Assembly: GCA_964551445.1 (NCBI GenBank)
Contig: CAZKCG010000017.1
Location: 1-64,000, forward strand
DNA length: 64,000 nucleotides
Reading direction: 5' to 3'
DNA from: DAOPXV01 sp964551445
Lineage (GTDB): Bacteria > Muiribacteriota > UBA9980
Below are positions 25,301 to 32,846 of this stretch, piece after piece. The notes under the pieces were generated by a model. The model saw only the letters and a program-made list of their open reading frames with translations, was not told where the DNA came from and made no database searches. The stretch's first letter is position 1. Each line of letters opens with the position of its first letter. The position numbers and the translations under genes were made by a program.

Positions 25301-26951
25301 GTTCCCGGAAGAGCGCACGAAAAACCTTCAGGAGATCGAATCCCAGCGCGTAGATAAGATAATTTCCGACGAAGAGCGCGACCGTTCGATATCGAAGGTC
25401 TATAAAAAATCGCGTTCTCTTTCAATAATTTCAGCAGAAACGCGCTGCTTCATCGACGACGTGTTCTCGATACTTTTTTCGTGGGACCCTAAAAACGCCG
25501 AAGAGCACGAAATTTTCTACAACCTGGTCAACGACCTTATACTCGAATTCTCGAACAGAAGCCTCGCGATGAAGCTCGCGGACGACCGTTTCGAAAATTC
25601 GCCATATCTTTCGAAAATGGCGATCCATTACCAGGGCATTTCAAAAATAATCGGAGCCAACCCGATAAAGCCCGACAATATAGCCAAATTCCAGCAGGGC
25701 TGGGGCATATCCAGTTTCATTCTCGACGCCGGCAAACGCTTCTCGGACCCGCAGGTGAATTTTTCGAGGTCATTCGATGAATTCGCCAAGTCGCCGGACG
25801 GGAAAGTCGAAGAATTTCTGGTAGACCTTGAAAAACTCGGATTTTCAAAAGATTCAGCGGATAAACTCATATCCGCTCTGAAAATGATAACGATTAAAAA
25901 GATACAGAATTACAGGGCGCAGTTCGGCGACAGCAAAGTCTATAAATTCATTTCGGCCGAGGGCAAAAGCGAATACGCCAGCATCGCTAAAGAATTCATA
26001 AACGCAACCGTGAGAGAGCGCTGCCCATCGTTTAACATAACCAAGACCAACGGCAGCAAATACCATATAGAACTTCTCCTGCTGGATAAATTCGGCGACG
26101 CCGACGCTCTTTTCGTCATTGACGGCGAAACGAAAAAGATGGAAAGACAGGACCTGACCGAAATATACGAAAAAGACGATTTCATAAGATCGCAGATCGA
26201 TTTTCTGATCGAGTGGTATTCGGATGAAAAACCGGGTGAAATAAAGAACCTGCTTTTTAAAATGTCACCGATGCAGCTAATAATGCTTGAAAAAAAAGAA
26301 CTCGTAAAACAGTTCGAGACGGTCAAGGATAAGCGCAATCTTATGGAAACGCTTAAATTCAATGACGTTCTTGGCGAGATGAATATCGACCCTTACGGAT
26401 TCACGATAAACGACCTTAAGACGATGAAGAACATATCCAACGCCATAACGGAAATAACGGGCGGCTCGCCTTATAACGTCCAGAAAAAGATCGAAGGCGG
26501 AAAGACCGAATACTATGCTTCGCGCGAGCGCGACAGATCCTTCGGAGTGGCAAAAACGAAAGCGTCCTCATTCGACAAACCCGGAAAGATAAGGGGTAAC
26601 AAAAAAATAGCGTGCGTCGGCGGAAGGCTTAAAATGGGCTACGGAAAAGACGGCGCTCCGGTAATAATAATTCCGTGGTTCAACATCAATTCGGAACTCG
26701 AAAAACTGGTCCTTTTCCACACGGCGATCGATGAAAATCTCACCATCGGAAAAAAGATAGAAACTCTCGGCGATAAATACAACCTTATAGTCAACCACGT
26801 CTCGGAACATTTCGAATGGGACGATAATTATCTGAACCTCGTTTCGATGAGTGATCTTATGATGCTTTCCGACGAGGAGATAGCCGACGATAAAATAATC
26901 CAGACGCTCCGCCACGAAAGAAAAGAAGCTTTCGCCGGAAACGGGAAATAA
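22317..26951 (+). CDS. Giant GlmS-like protein: GATase II-like domain, two SIS domains, ~600-residue unknown C-terminus
   Basis: At 1544 residues this is about 2.5 times the length of GlmS. A class II glutamine-amidotransferase-like region (to about 540) shows TRAATQG (177-183), NAH (191-193) and HNGDV (234-238). These correspond to the RWATHG, NAHPH and HNG motifs of GlmS, but no Cys follows the initiator Met. Cys71 in GCSVGGG would need removal of a 70-residue leader to serve. SIS-1 (about 625-760) has GTSRN and SNSGGT. SIS-2 (about 805-945) has EGALKFAE (E821, K825, E828) and EQHGQ (H845), matching isomerase residues E488 and H504 of E. coli GlmS. Residues 950-1544 match nothing I know. 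GGAG precedes ATG. hom follows after 40 bases. Confidence 0.75.
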   Translation: MKKFTIFYKMRLAEAVKHLSANPLFMAAHSALRAALLDSAAALFGIESVDIHNYYAMGDGFLDAPSYPAGCSVGGGITRLFFNLKDYKKYRNEIIEHNLKLIWSVFDITAEGSAAGYDSHGITLAVIYLSTGKVELVREKTSGDIDERGHITISNIFKKCPEIERGEALVLVTGAQTRAATQGDNMYSRANAHLHSDKMTREIFHDAMTPEELEKFRKEYKLVVGCEGPFSVGHNGDVNSKIKWEKFFLDIGFESEADSDSKEIPRIIRIVYECLMAERVLGEESRFLDWLVSSLHYNKVLGDSAKFEVNGESRILTFDEQKEMILETARKMKKAGATCVSIACAVAGKLIYLADPTSIFVFETLTNIINDEGSVIPVTTILRGPKSGGMVIYQDAADPGVPIKFASSLSNMRNQIKQYEREKQEEIHVDYITTGAKILVREGQVSYYSLADWQIAEIYQVPKSIEPVLKMYDVASGALLNKNKETSPIIDYQLKGLEKTAILKEEGYFTGKSRVERTVIYETILGKIIAGPNFIRGKQIKSFTTEESVSYAIDNQYGVEIYLSYVTLLRNTKKIFSGEYDSNGNIKGRIKVNPGAFFNTANPRLTRQGIEKIIKKIENIYGYAEGTSRNILGLCFSLANLEGLNGCFMNVMESNLARIERPRHDENTLMLFVSNSGGTKPVVALAEEIIEKADETFTNGPYVMSVTNLVTSELATISNKNLGASVTNMPWEKAVGSTYAAFTAMQNVLALIVYMHEVKGLIKPERAQYLYRALANFPEVIKMTLASASVKEKTQALGKYIAGNGIDISYVGAFNGYDGTEGALKFAEMMQHPRVKFFSGAYEQHGQRATYLRSLRTSPGSLVILHIPNLETSIGSWMAQLIKEDKPRVGKIAVVTCEEDSIRLFENGADFVIAAPRGSAENLFTDAMTKMILDNLLTLAAILESNRIADEIISWGNRLLEITSGPKKTAEAIPAILKELKIIWKKYKKLEIGSMFPEERTKNLQEIESQRVDKIISDEERDRSISKVYKKSRSLSIISAETRCFIDDVFSILFSWDPKNAEEHEIFYNLVNDLILEFSNRSLAMKLADDRFENSPYLSKMAIHYQGISKIIGANPIKPDNIAKFQQGWGISSFILDAGKRFSDPQVNFSRSFDEFAKSPDGKVEEFLVDLEKLGFSKDSADKLISALKMITIKKIQNYRAQFGDSKVYKFISAEGKSEYASIAKEFINATVRERCPSFNITKTNGSKYHIELLLLDKFGDADALFVIDGETKKMERQDLTEIYEKDDFIRSQIDFLIEWYSDEKPGEIKNLLFKMSPMQLIMLEKKELVKQFETVKDKRNLMETLKFNDVLGEMNIDPYGFTINDLKTMKNISNAITEITGGSPYNVQKKIEGGKTEYYASRERDRSFGVAKTKASSFDKPGKIRGNKKIACVGGRLKMGYGKDGAPVIIIPWFNINSELEKLVLFHTAIDENLTIGKKIETLGDKYNLIVNHVSEHFEWDDNYLNLVSMSDLMMLSDEEIADDKIIQTLRHERKEAFAGNGK

Positions 26952-26991
26952 TACGCCAGACGATAAAAAATATATAAAGGAAAACGCATAT

Positions 26992-28251
26992 ATGAAAATA
27001 GCAATATTAGGTTTTGGAAATATCGGGACATTTTTTTACTCCGAAATAGTTAAAAACTACCCAGAGATAGAAGTGGCCAAAATACTTTTGAAGGACCGCT
27101 ACAAAAAGCGCGAGCTGCCGGCGGGCGTTAAATATCCCGAAAGCATTATAACTACCGACTACAATGAGATATTAAACGATAAAAGCATCGATACGGTAGT
27201 GGATATAACCGCGGGGCCGGGAAGTTTGAATTACCTGAAACTCGCGCTTGAAGCCGGAAAGAACGCCGTAACGGCGAATAAACTCGCCGTATCGGAAAAA
27301 GGGCCCGAGTTTTTGAGGACCGCCAGGGAGAAAAAGGTCAACTTTTACTTTGAGGCCTGCGTCTGCGGCGGGATCCCCGTAATAAATCTTTTCAATGAAA
27401 ATATCAGGATCCACAAAATAAATAAGGTCGCCGGAATAGTCAACGGAACGACCAACTACATACTCACCCAGATGGCGGATAACGATATGGAATTTTCCGA
27501 AGCGTTAAAACTCGCCCAGGAAAAAGGGTTCGCCGAGCCGGATCCGACTTTCGATATTTCAGGCCGCGACAGCGCCTATAAGATATCGATATTAAAGGAC
27601 ATCCTTTTCAACGCCCCGGCCAGCGCCGACGGCGTTTTCTGCCAGGGCATCGAAAAGATAGGGAAGATCGACCTCGAATACGCGCGGTCGATAAAATATC
27701 AGATAAAACTCATAGGCTATATAGAAAAAACGGAAGACGGCCTGGATATCGGCGTAAGGCCGGTTTTCCTCCACGGAGACCATCCCCTGGCCCAGGTCAA
27801 GAACGAGTTCAACGCGATATTCATCGAAGGCTCTCCCATCGGCGAGGTCATGCTGTTCGGGCGAGGCGCGGGACAGGGCCCGACGACGGCTTCTCTCATT
27901 TCAGACGTTTTAAGAATTAAAAGAACCCCCGCGGAACTTTTCAACGACGCGTATGATAATAGCGGCGAAGAAACGGCGCTCTTGCCAGAAGATAAAAAAA
28001 TGCAGAGCAATTATTTCAGATTCAAGGTCACGGATGTTCCCGGCGTTATAACCAAGATAACGGCGCTCTTCGAAAAATATCAGATATCCATTTCATCGAT
28101 GAAGCAGGAAGTTTCCCATGAAAAGATGCCCGTCGACATCATCTTCACGACGCACGTCACGAAAACTCTTTTCATACCCGAAATGCTTCGAAAAATAAAA
28201 GAATTCGACTTCGTGATCTCCGACCCGATCTGGTATAAAATTGACCTTTAA
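26992..28251 (+). CDS. hom: Homoserine dehydrogenase
   Basis: Reduces aspartate semialdehyde to homoserine with NAD(P)H, the branch step to threonine and methionine. The 419 residues contain the Rossmann motif GFGNIG (7-12), VTANKLAVSEKG, and the family signature FYFEACVCGGIPVI; most homologues read EAAVAGGIP, so two Ala-to-Cys changes are unusual. GIVNGTTNYIL, the substrate loop and the catalytic Asp/Lys region (FAEPDPTFDISGRDSAYK) follow. A C-terminal ACT domain (about 340-415) suggests feedback control by an amino acid, as in Gram-positive Hom. AAGGA lies upstream. It is part of the hom-thrC-thrB-lysC run. Confidence 0.96.
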   Translation: MKIAILGFGNIGTFFYSEIVKNYPEIEVAKILLKDRYKKRELPAGVKYPESIITTDYNEILNDKSIDTVVDITAGPGSLNYLKLALEAGKNAVTANKLAVSEKGPEFLRTAREKKVNFYFEACVCGGIPVINLFNENIRIHKINKVAGIVNGTTNYILTQMADNDMEFSEALKLAQEKGFAEPDPTFDISGRDSAYKISILKDILFNAPASADGVFCQGIEKIGKIDLEYARSIKYQIKLIGYIEKTEDGLDIGVRPVFLHGDHPLAQVKNEFNAIFIEGSPIGEVMLFGRGAGQGPTTASLISDVLRIKRTPAELFNDAYDNSGEETALLPEDKKMQSNYFRFKVTDVPGVITKITALFEKYQISISSMKQEVSHEKMPVDIIFTTHVTKTLFIPEMLRKIKEFDFVISDPIWYKIDL

Positions 28252-28256
28252 AAGGA

Positions 28257-29321
28257 TTGATGAATTTTATGAACTCTCTGATACGAAAATACCGGGAATT
28301 TCTTCCGGCGATAAGCGATGAGGCGATCGTAAGCCTTAATGAAGGAAATACGCCGCTCGTCCGGGCGGTCCGGATCCCTTCGATATTAGGCGTCGACGCG
28401 GAAATCTTTTTTAAATATGAAGGCGCAAATCCTACGGGTTCCTTCAAGGACCGCGGAATGACGATGGCGATATCCAAAGCGGTCGAAGCTGGATCCAAAG
28501 GCGTCATATGCGCTTCCACCGGCAACACTTCGGCCTCCGCGGCGGCTTACGCGGCTCGCGCAGGACTCAAATGCACCGTTCTGATACCGGATGGAAAGAT
28601 CGCTCTCGGAAAACTTTCTCAGGCTATCCAATTCGGCGCAATCGTGCTTCCTGTCAACGGAAATTTCGACGAAGCGCTCGAACTCGTAAAACAGATATCC
28701 GAAAAACATAGCATAACGCTCGTCAACAGCCTCAATCCTTATAGAATAGAAGGCCAGACGACGGGCGCGTATGAGATCTGCGACGCGCTCGGGGCCGCTC
28801 CGGATTATCAATTCATGCCCGTCGGGAACGCGGGCAATATAAGCGCGTACTGGGCCGGTTACAAAAGATATTTCGATGCGAAAAAAATAAGCGCGAAACC
28901 GGTCATGATGGGATATCAGGCTGCGGGGGCGGCGCCTATAGTCCTGGGCCATCCGGTAAAAAATCCTGAAACCATAGCCACGGCGATACGCATCGGAAAT
29001 CCCGCTTCATGGAAAACAGCTGAAGGCGCCCGCGACGAATCCGGCGGAATTATCGACATGGTGACCGACGAAGAAATAATCGCGGCATACGATATGCTTT
29101 CCAAAAAAGAAGGCATATTCGCCGAGCCGTCATCCTGCGCGTCGCTGGCCGGACTTATTAAATACTGTAAAACGAATAAATTGAAAAGCGGTTCAAAGAT
29201 AGTGTGCATACTCACCGGAAACGGCCTTAAAGACCCGGATTCGGCGTTAAAATACAACAAGTGCGAGCTTACGCCGGTTTCCACGATGGATGAAATTTTA
29301 AAAAGGATGGGAATTCAATAA
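28257..29321 (+). CDS. thrC: Threonine synthase (short form, no zinc ribbon)
   Basis: PLP enzyme that converts O-phosphohomoserine to threonine. The 354 residues show LNEGNTPL, the PLP-lysine motif GSFKDRG (K64), the phosphate-binding STGNTSASAAAYAARAGL loop and the C-terminal CILTGNGLKDP. The start is uncertain: TTG 28257, ATG 28260 and ATG 28269 all lie just after AAAAGGA (28250-28256); 28269 has the loosest but still usable spacing. It sits 5 bases after hom and abuts thrB. A second, different threonine synthase lies at 41003. Confidence 0.95.
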   Translation: MMNFMNSLIRKYREFLPAISDEAIVSLNEGNTPLVRAVRIPSILGVDAEIFFKYEGANPTGSFKDRGMTMAISKAVEAGSKGVICASTGNTSASAAAYAARAGLKCTVLIPDGKIALGKLSQAIQFGAIVLPVNGNFDEALELVKQISEKHSITLVNSLNPYRIEGQTTGAYEICDALGAAPDYQFMPVGNAGNISAYWAGYKRYFDAKKISAKPVMMGYQAAGAAPIVLGHPVKNPETIATAIRIGNPASWKTAEGARDESGGIIDMVTDEEIIAAYDMLSKKEGIFAEPSSCASLAGLIKYCKTNKLKSGSKIVCILTGNGLKDPDSALKYNKCELTPVSTMDEILKRMGIQ

Positions 29322-30287
29322 ATGAAATTTGAGATATCCGTTCCCGCGACGCTGTCAAATTTTGGGCCGGGCTTCGATACGCTAGGCATGGCTATCGACA
29401 GGCACCTTAAAGTTAAATTTGAAAGTTCTCCGGAGATAAAGAAGAACGAGCTTATTATAAGCGGAGATTACACGGCGGGCATTCCGGCGGGCGACTCGAA
29501 TATAATTTTCGCCGCCGCCCGAAAATGCTTCAAGGACCGCTTCCGCATAAGCATGCATAACGATATACCGCTGAAACGCGGCCTTGGTTCATCATCCGCG
29601 GCTAACGCGGTGGCCATAACGCTCGAAAAGATCTTTGAAATGGCGGCCGTTGAAAAGTTAAACGATATGGATACGGCCTCGCTGGTAGAGTTCATAAGGC
29701 CGAAGGTATATAACGAAGCTATCGCGGCGGAAGGCCATCCGGATAATATAACGCCCTGCCTCTTCGGCGGGTTCGTGGCGGCCAGGATAGATAACGGCGA
29801 AGGCGCGTTCCTTAACATCCCTTTCCCCGAAGGAATGAAACTTCACATAATCATACCCGAGATCGAAGTCGAGACCAGAATGGCCCGCAAGATACTGCCG
29901 GAAAGCTATAAGCTCGCCGACGTGGTCAAAAACCTCCAGAATCTATCGTGCATGGTGGCCGAATTCTGCCTTAACTCGAAGGGCGAACAGACGCTTCCCA
30001 TATTTTCGAACCTTAAATCGCTTTTAAGCGAAAGCGTTCACCAGCAATACAGGCTCGGCCTGTGCCCGCCCTGCGGCGAGGTCATTAAAAGTCTTAATTC
30101 GTGCGATAATATATACGGCGCGTTCCTTTCAGGAAGCGGAACGACGATATGCGCCATAGCATCGGGAGACGTCGGGCGCGAAATAAATAACGCTCTTCAT
30201 ATATTCGCGGCGCAGAGCATAGAAGTGAGATATAATATTCATAACATAGAATATTCAGGATTAAAACTCAGGAAGGGTGATTTTTAA
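29322..30287 (+). CDS. thrB: Homoserine kinase (GHMP family)
   Basis: Phosphorylates homoserine to O-phosphohomoserine, the substrate of the adjacent thrC product. The 321-residue sequence opens with FEISVPATLSNFGPGFDTLG, typical of ThrB. It carries the GHMP ATP loop PLKRGLGSSSAANAVA (about 84-99), the Glu/Asp-rich GHPDNITPCLFGG segment and the C-terminal AFLSGSGTTICAIA motif. The ATG directly follows the thrC stop with no gap; AAAAGGA lies inside the thrC end. Confidence 0.95.
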   Translation: MKFEISVPATLSNFGPGFDTLGMAIDRHLKVKFESSPEIKKNELIISGDYTAGIPAGDSNIIFAAARKCFKDRFRISMHNDIPLKRGLGSSSAANAVAITLEKIFEMAAVEKLNDMDTASLVEFIRPKVYNEAIAAEGHPDNITPCLFGGFVAARIDNGEGAFLNIPFPEGMKLHIIIPEIEVETRMARKILPESYKLADVVKNLQNLSCMVAEFCLNSKGEQTLPIFSNLKSLLSESVHQQYRLGLCPPCGEVIKSLNSCDNIYGAFLSGSGTTICAIASGDVGREINNALHIFAAQSIEVRYNIHNIEYSGLKLRKGDF

Positions 30288-30290
30288 AAA

Positions 30291-31520
30291 ATGGCACCGC
30301 TAGTAGTTCAAAAATACGGAGGCACATCGGTCGGAACGACCGAACGGATAAGGAAAGTGGCGCAGCGGATAATCGGGTTAAAAAAAGCCGGAAATGACGT
30401 TTTGGTGGTAGTATCCGCCATGGGCGACTCAACCGACGATCTGATAACGCTCGCCCGCGAGGTCGCCGGAAACCCCGCGAAGCGCGAAATGGACATGCTG
30501 TTAAGTTCCGGCGAAAGAATATCCATGGCTCTTCTCGCGATGGCCATAAACGATATGGGCCATCCGGCCATCTCCTTCACGGGATCTCAATCGGGGATCC
30601 TTACTGATACTTCGCACACCGAGGCCCGTATAGTCTCGATATCCGGGACAAGGATAAAAGAGGAACTCGAAAAAGACAAGATAGTCATAGTCGCGGGATT
30701 TCAAGGCTGTTCACCCGAAAGAGAAGTGACGACCCTCGGCCGCGGCGGTTCCGACACGACGGCGGTCGCTCTCGCGATAGCTCTCAAAGCTTTATATTGT
30801 GAAATACTCACCGACGTTGACGGCGTTTATTCGGCCGATCCGCGCGTGGTCAATAACGCGAAAAAACTCGACTGCTGCTCTTATGACGAGATGCTCGAGA
30901 TGGCTTGGCTCGGCGCCAAGGTCCTTCACCCGCGCTCGGTCGAGCTCGCTAAAAAATTCAATATGCCTATAATAGTATCCTCCAGTTTCAATGAAAACAA
31001 AGGGACGATAGTAAAAGGAGAGGACATGGAAGAAATTGACGTAAGGGCGATATCGTTCAACAAGGACATCGCAAAAATATCCATAACGGAAGTTCCGGAC
31101 GTGCCCGGTATCGCGGCTAAGGTATTTGAGATACTCGGCGCGGAGAACGTAACCTGTTCGTTCATAGTTCAATCGCAGGGGCACCACGGCAAAAACGATA
31201 TTACCTTCACGGTAGTTGAAAAAGATTACAAACACACCATAGACACCCTTGAAAAACACCTGAAAAAAATAGGCGGCAGCGAGGTCATCTCAGACATAAA
31301 CGTGGCCACTGTCTCGGTCATCGGAACCGGGATCGCCCGCGCGCCGAAAGTGGCCAGCAGGGTTTTTAAAACGCTAGCCGATTCAAAGATAAACATCGAC
31401 CTGATATCGTCGTCCAATATCACGCTCACATGCGTTATAAAAGAGCGCGACGTGGAACTCGCGGTTAAAAACCTTCACAAGGAATTCATCGACGCGATAA
31501 CCGAAACCATGGAAAACTAA
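30291..31520 (+). CDS. lysC: Aspartate kinase
   Basis: First step of the aspartate family: phosphorylates aspartate. The 409 residues open with VVQKYGGTSVGTTERI, followed by VVVSAMGDSTDDL, the catalytic FQGCSPEREVTTLGRGGSDTTAVALA and LTDVDGVYSADPR. Two C-terminal ACT domains (about 265-400) are the usual site of feedback inhibition by lysine and/or threonine. It stands alone rather than fused to Hom. It lies 3 bases after thrB and closes the operon; a strong bidirectional terminator follows. An internal in-frame start at MEEIDV near 31026 could make a separate regulatory beta subunit, as in Bacillus LysC; it follows AAAAGGAGA. Confidence 0.96.
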   Translation: MAPLVVQKYGGTSVGTTERIRKVAQRIIGLKKAGNDVLVVVSAMGDSTDDLITLAREVAGNPAKREMDMLLSSGERISMALLAMAINDMGHPAISFTGSQSGILTDTSHTEARIVSISGTRIKEELEKDKIVIVAGFQGCSPEREVTTLGRGGSDTTAVALAIALKALYCEILTDVDGVYSADPRVVNNAKKLDCCSYDEMLEMAWLGAKVLHPRSVELAKKFNMPIIVSSSFNENKGTIVKGEDMEEIDVRAISFNKDIAKISITEVPDVPGIAAKVFEILGAENVTCSFIVQSQGHHGKNDITFTVVEKDYKHTIDTLEKHLKKIGGSEVISDINVATVSVIGTGIARAPKVASRVFKTLADSKINIDLISSSNITLTCVIKERDVELAVKNLHKEFIDAITETMEN

Positions 31521-31630
31521 AACACGATTTTGATCAGAAACAAATCGAGGCTCCTTGCCTGCGTCGCGGAATTTTTAGTTCAGTTAGCGCTCGCACGATC
31601 CGGGACTTGTTTTTGACCTCATTCAAATAT

Positions 31631-31662
31631 AAAAAGGGACGGGCGCAAGCCCGTCCCTTTTT
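31631..31662. terminator. Bidirectional intrinsic terminator
   Basis: AAAAAGGGACGGGC, loop GCAA, GCCCGTCCCTTTTT: a perfect 14-bp stem ending in T on both strands. It lies between the convergent lysC and cytochrome-bd-like genes. Confidence 0.92.
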
Positions 31663-31686
31663 ATATTATATTACTGTTTTTATTTT

Positions 31687-32820
31687 TTACTTAGCTTCGG
31701 CCTTTTTTTCGGGAAGCATAAGCATGTAACCGACAGTCGCGAGACCCGCAACGAGCGTGAGAAGGAACGCGCCGACGACTATATAATTAGGTTCATAAGG
31801 ATTGTTAAGATATGAAAAAGCGGAGCCGATCTCGGCGTCGCGGATAAAGTCGCGCGCCATGGCCATGCCCGCGAGCGAAACGAAGGCGCACAGGCCGGTC
31901 GCGATCTGAACGCTTCCAATGCGGAGAACCCGGCCTTTCATATGGCCTAATCCCATTACGATAAAGGCGAGAACGACGCCCGACCAGAAGACCGCCGTAT
32001 ATAAAACATCTTTCCCCATAAAGGCTTCATATACGGCCGGTTTTTGTATGTAGAGCATATGAAATCCGAGAATCGCCTGCACAAGAAATGACGATAAAAA
32101 TATCGGTTTAGTGAAGGATATTATATAATCGGAATATTCGACATCGCTTTTACCTTTAAAATACGCCAGAACATAAATCAGGATCGACGCGACGAATATC
32201 GAACCGAAAACAACGTGAAGATACCTGTTCCAGAGGTTGATATCGCCGAAATAAATATATATTCCGTAATAAGTGCTCTGATAGGTCTGGTAAAATTTAC
32301 CGGGAGCCTGCATGAAAGAGTTATTGGACGATAACATGAACGAAGTGTAGACGAACCCGGCCAGAATTAAAAACAGCAGCGGAAGACGAAATGGTTTCAA
32401 CACCTTTTCCTGCGTCCATGAAAGAAGATAGAGGCCGTAATAGTTAGCCATGACAACCAGGAGTATGAGAAGCCAGAAAGGCGCCATAAGTATCGTGGTA
32501 GTGTAAAAAAGAGGTCCGTACAGCGCCTGAATGAAAAGAAGAGGCGCGACACCTATGGTTATGGTGAGCGAAAGCGCGTTCGGAAGCATTTTAATGATGT
32601 CATGGTAAAGCCTTGAGACCATATCTTTGCGGCCGTAACCCGCGACATCCATCGTTTTCAAGATCACGGCGAATATCAGCCCTCCGAAAAGAAGGTTCAT
32701 AGGGATGAGATGCAAAACAAAAGTTAAGATCATAAGAGCTTTTTGCAATATCGGATGCGCCATCTGGGGCACTTTATCTATCGACGGAAGTATCAAACTC
32801 ACTTCGTTCGTAAATGGCAT
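31687..32820 (-). CDS. Multi-pass membrane protein, companion of the CydA-like cytochrome
   Basis: A 377-residue protein with about nine hydrophobic segments. It is distantly like CydA/CydB-type or related heme-bearing membrane subunits. Segments such as LHLIPMNLLFGG and WNRYLHVVFGSIFVA carry membrane His residues that could bind heme, and a GHMKGR loop lies near residue 293. There is no CxxCH. It is the second gene of a two-gene unit, 26 bases after the cytochrome-c-tailed protein, which supports a paired oxidase or electron-transfer complex. AGGAG lies 9 bases before the ATG. I cannot assign it firmly to a named subunit. Confidence 0.6.
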   Translation of the reverse strand: MPFTNEVSLILPSIDKVPQMAHPILQKALMILTFVLHLIPMNLLFGGLIFAVILKTMDVAGYGRKDMVSRLYHDIIKMLPNALSLTITIGVAPLLFIQALYGPLFYTTTILMAPFWLLILLVVMANYYGLYLLSWTQEKVLKPFRLPLLFLILAGFVYTSFMLSSNNSFMQAPGKFYQTYQSTYYGIYIYFGDINLWNRYLHVVFGSIFVASILIYVLAYFKGKSDVEYSDYIISFTKPIFLSSFLVQAILGFHMLYIQKPAVYEAFMGKDVLYTAVFWSGVVLAFIVMGLGHMKGRVLRIGSVQIATGLCAFVSLAGMAMARDFIRDAEIGSAFSYLNNPYEPNYIVVGAFLLTLVAGLATVGYMLMLPEKKAEAK

Positions 32821-32846
32821 TTTATAACACTCCTAACAAGTTCAAA

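Noticed and set aside
31521..31630. Imperfect inverted repeat (CAGAAACAA / TTGTTTTTGA) after lysC
   Set aside because: Pairing is weak, only one copy is visible, and the true terminator lies just downstream.
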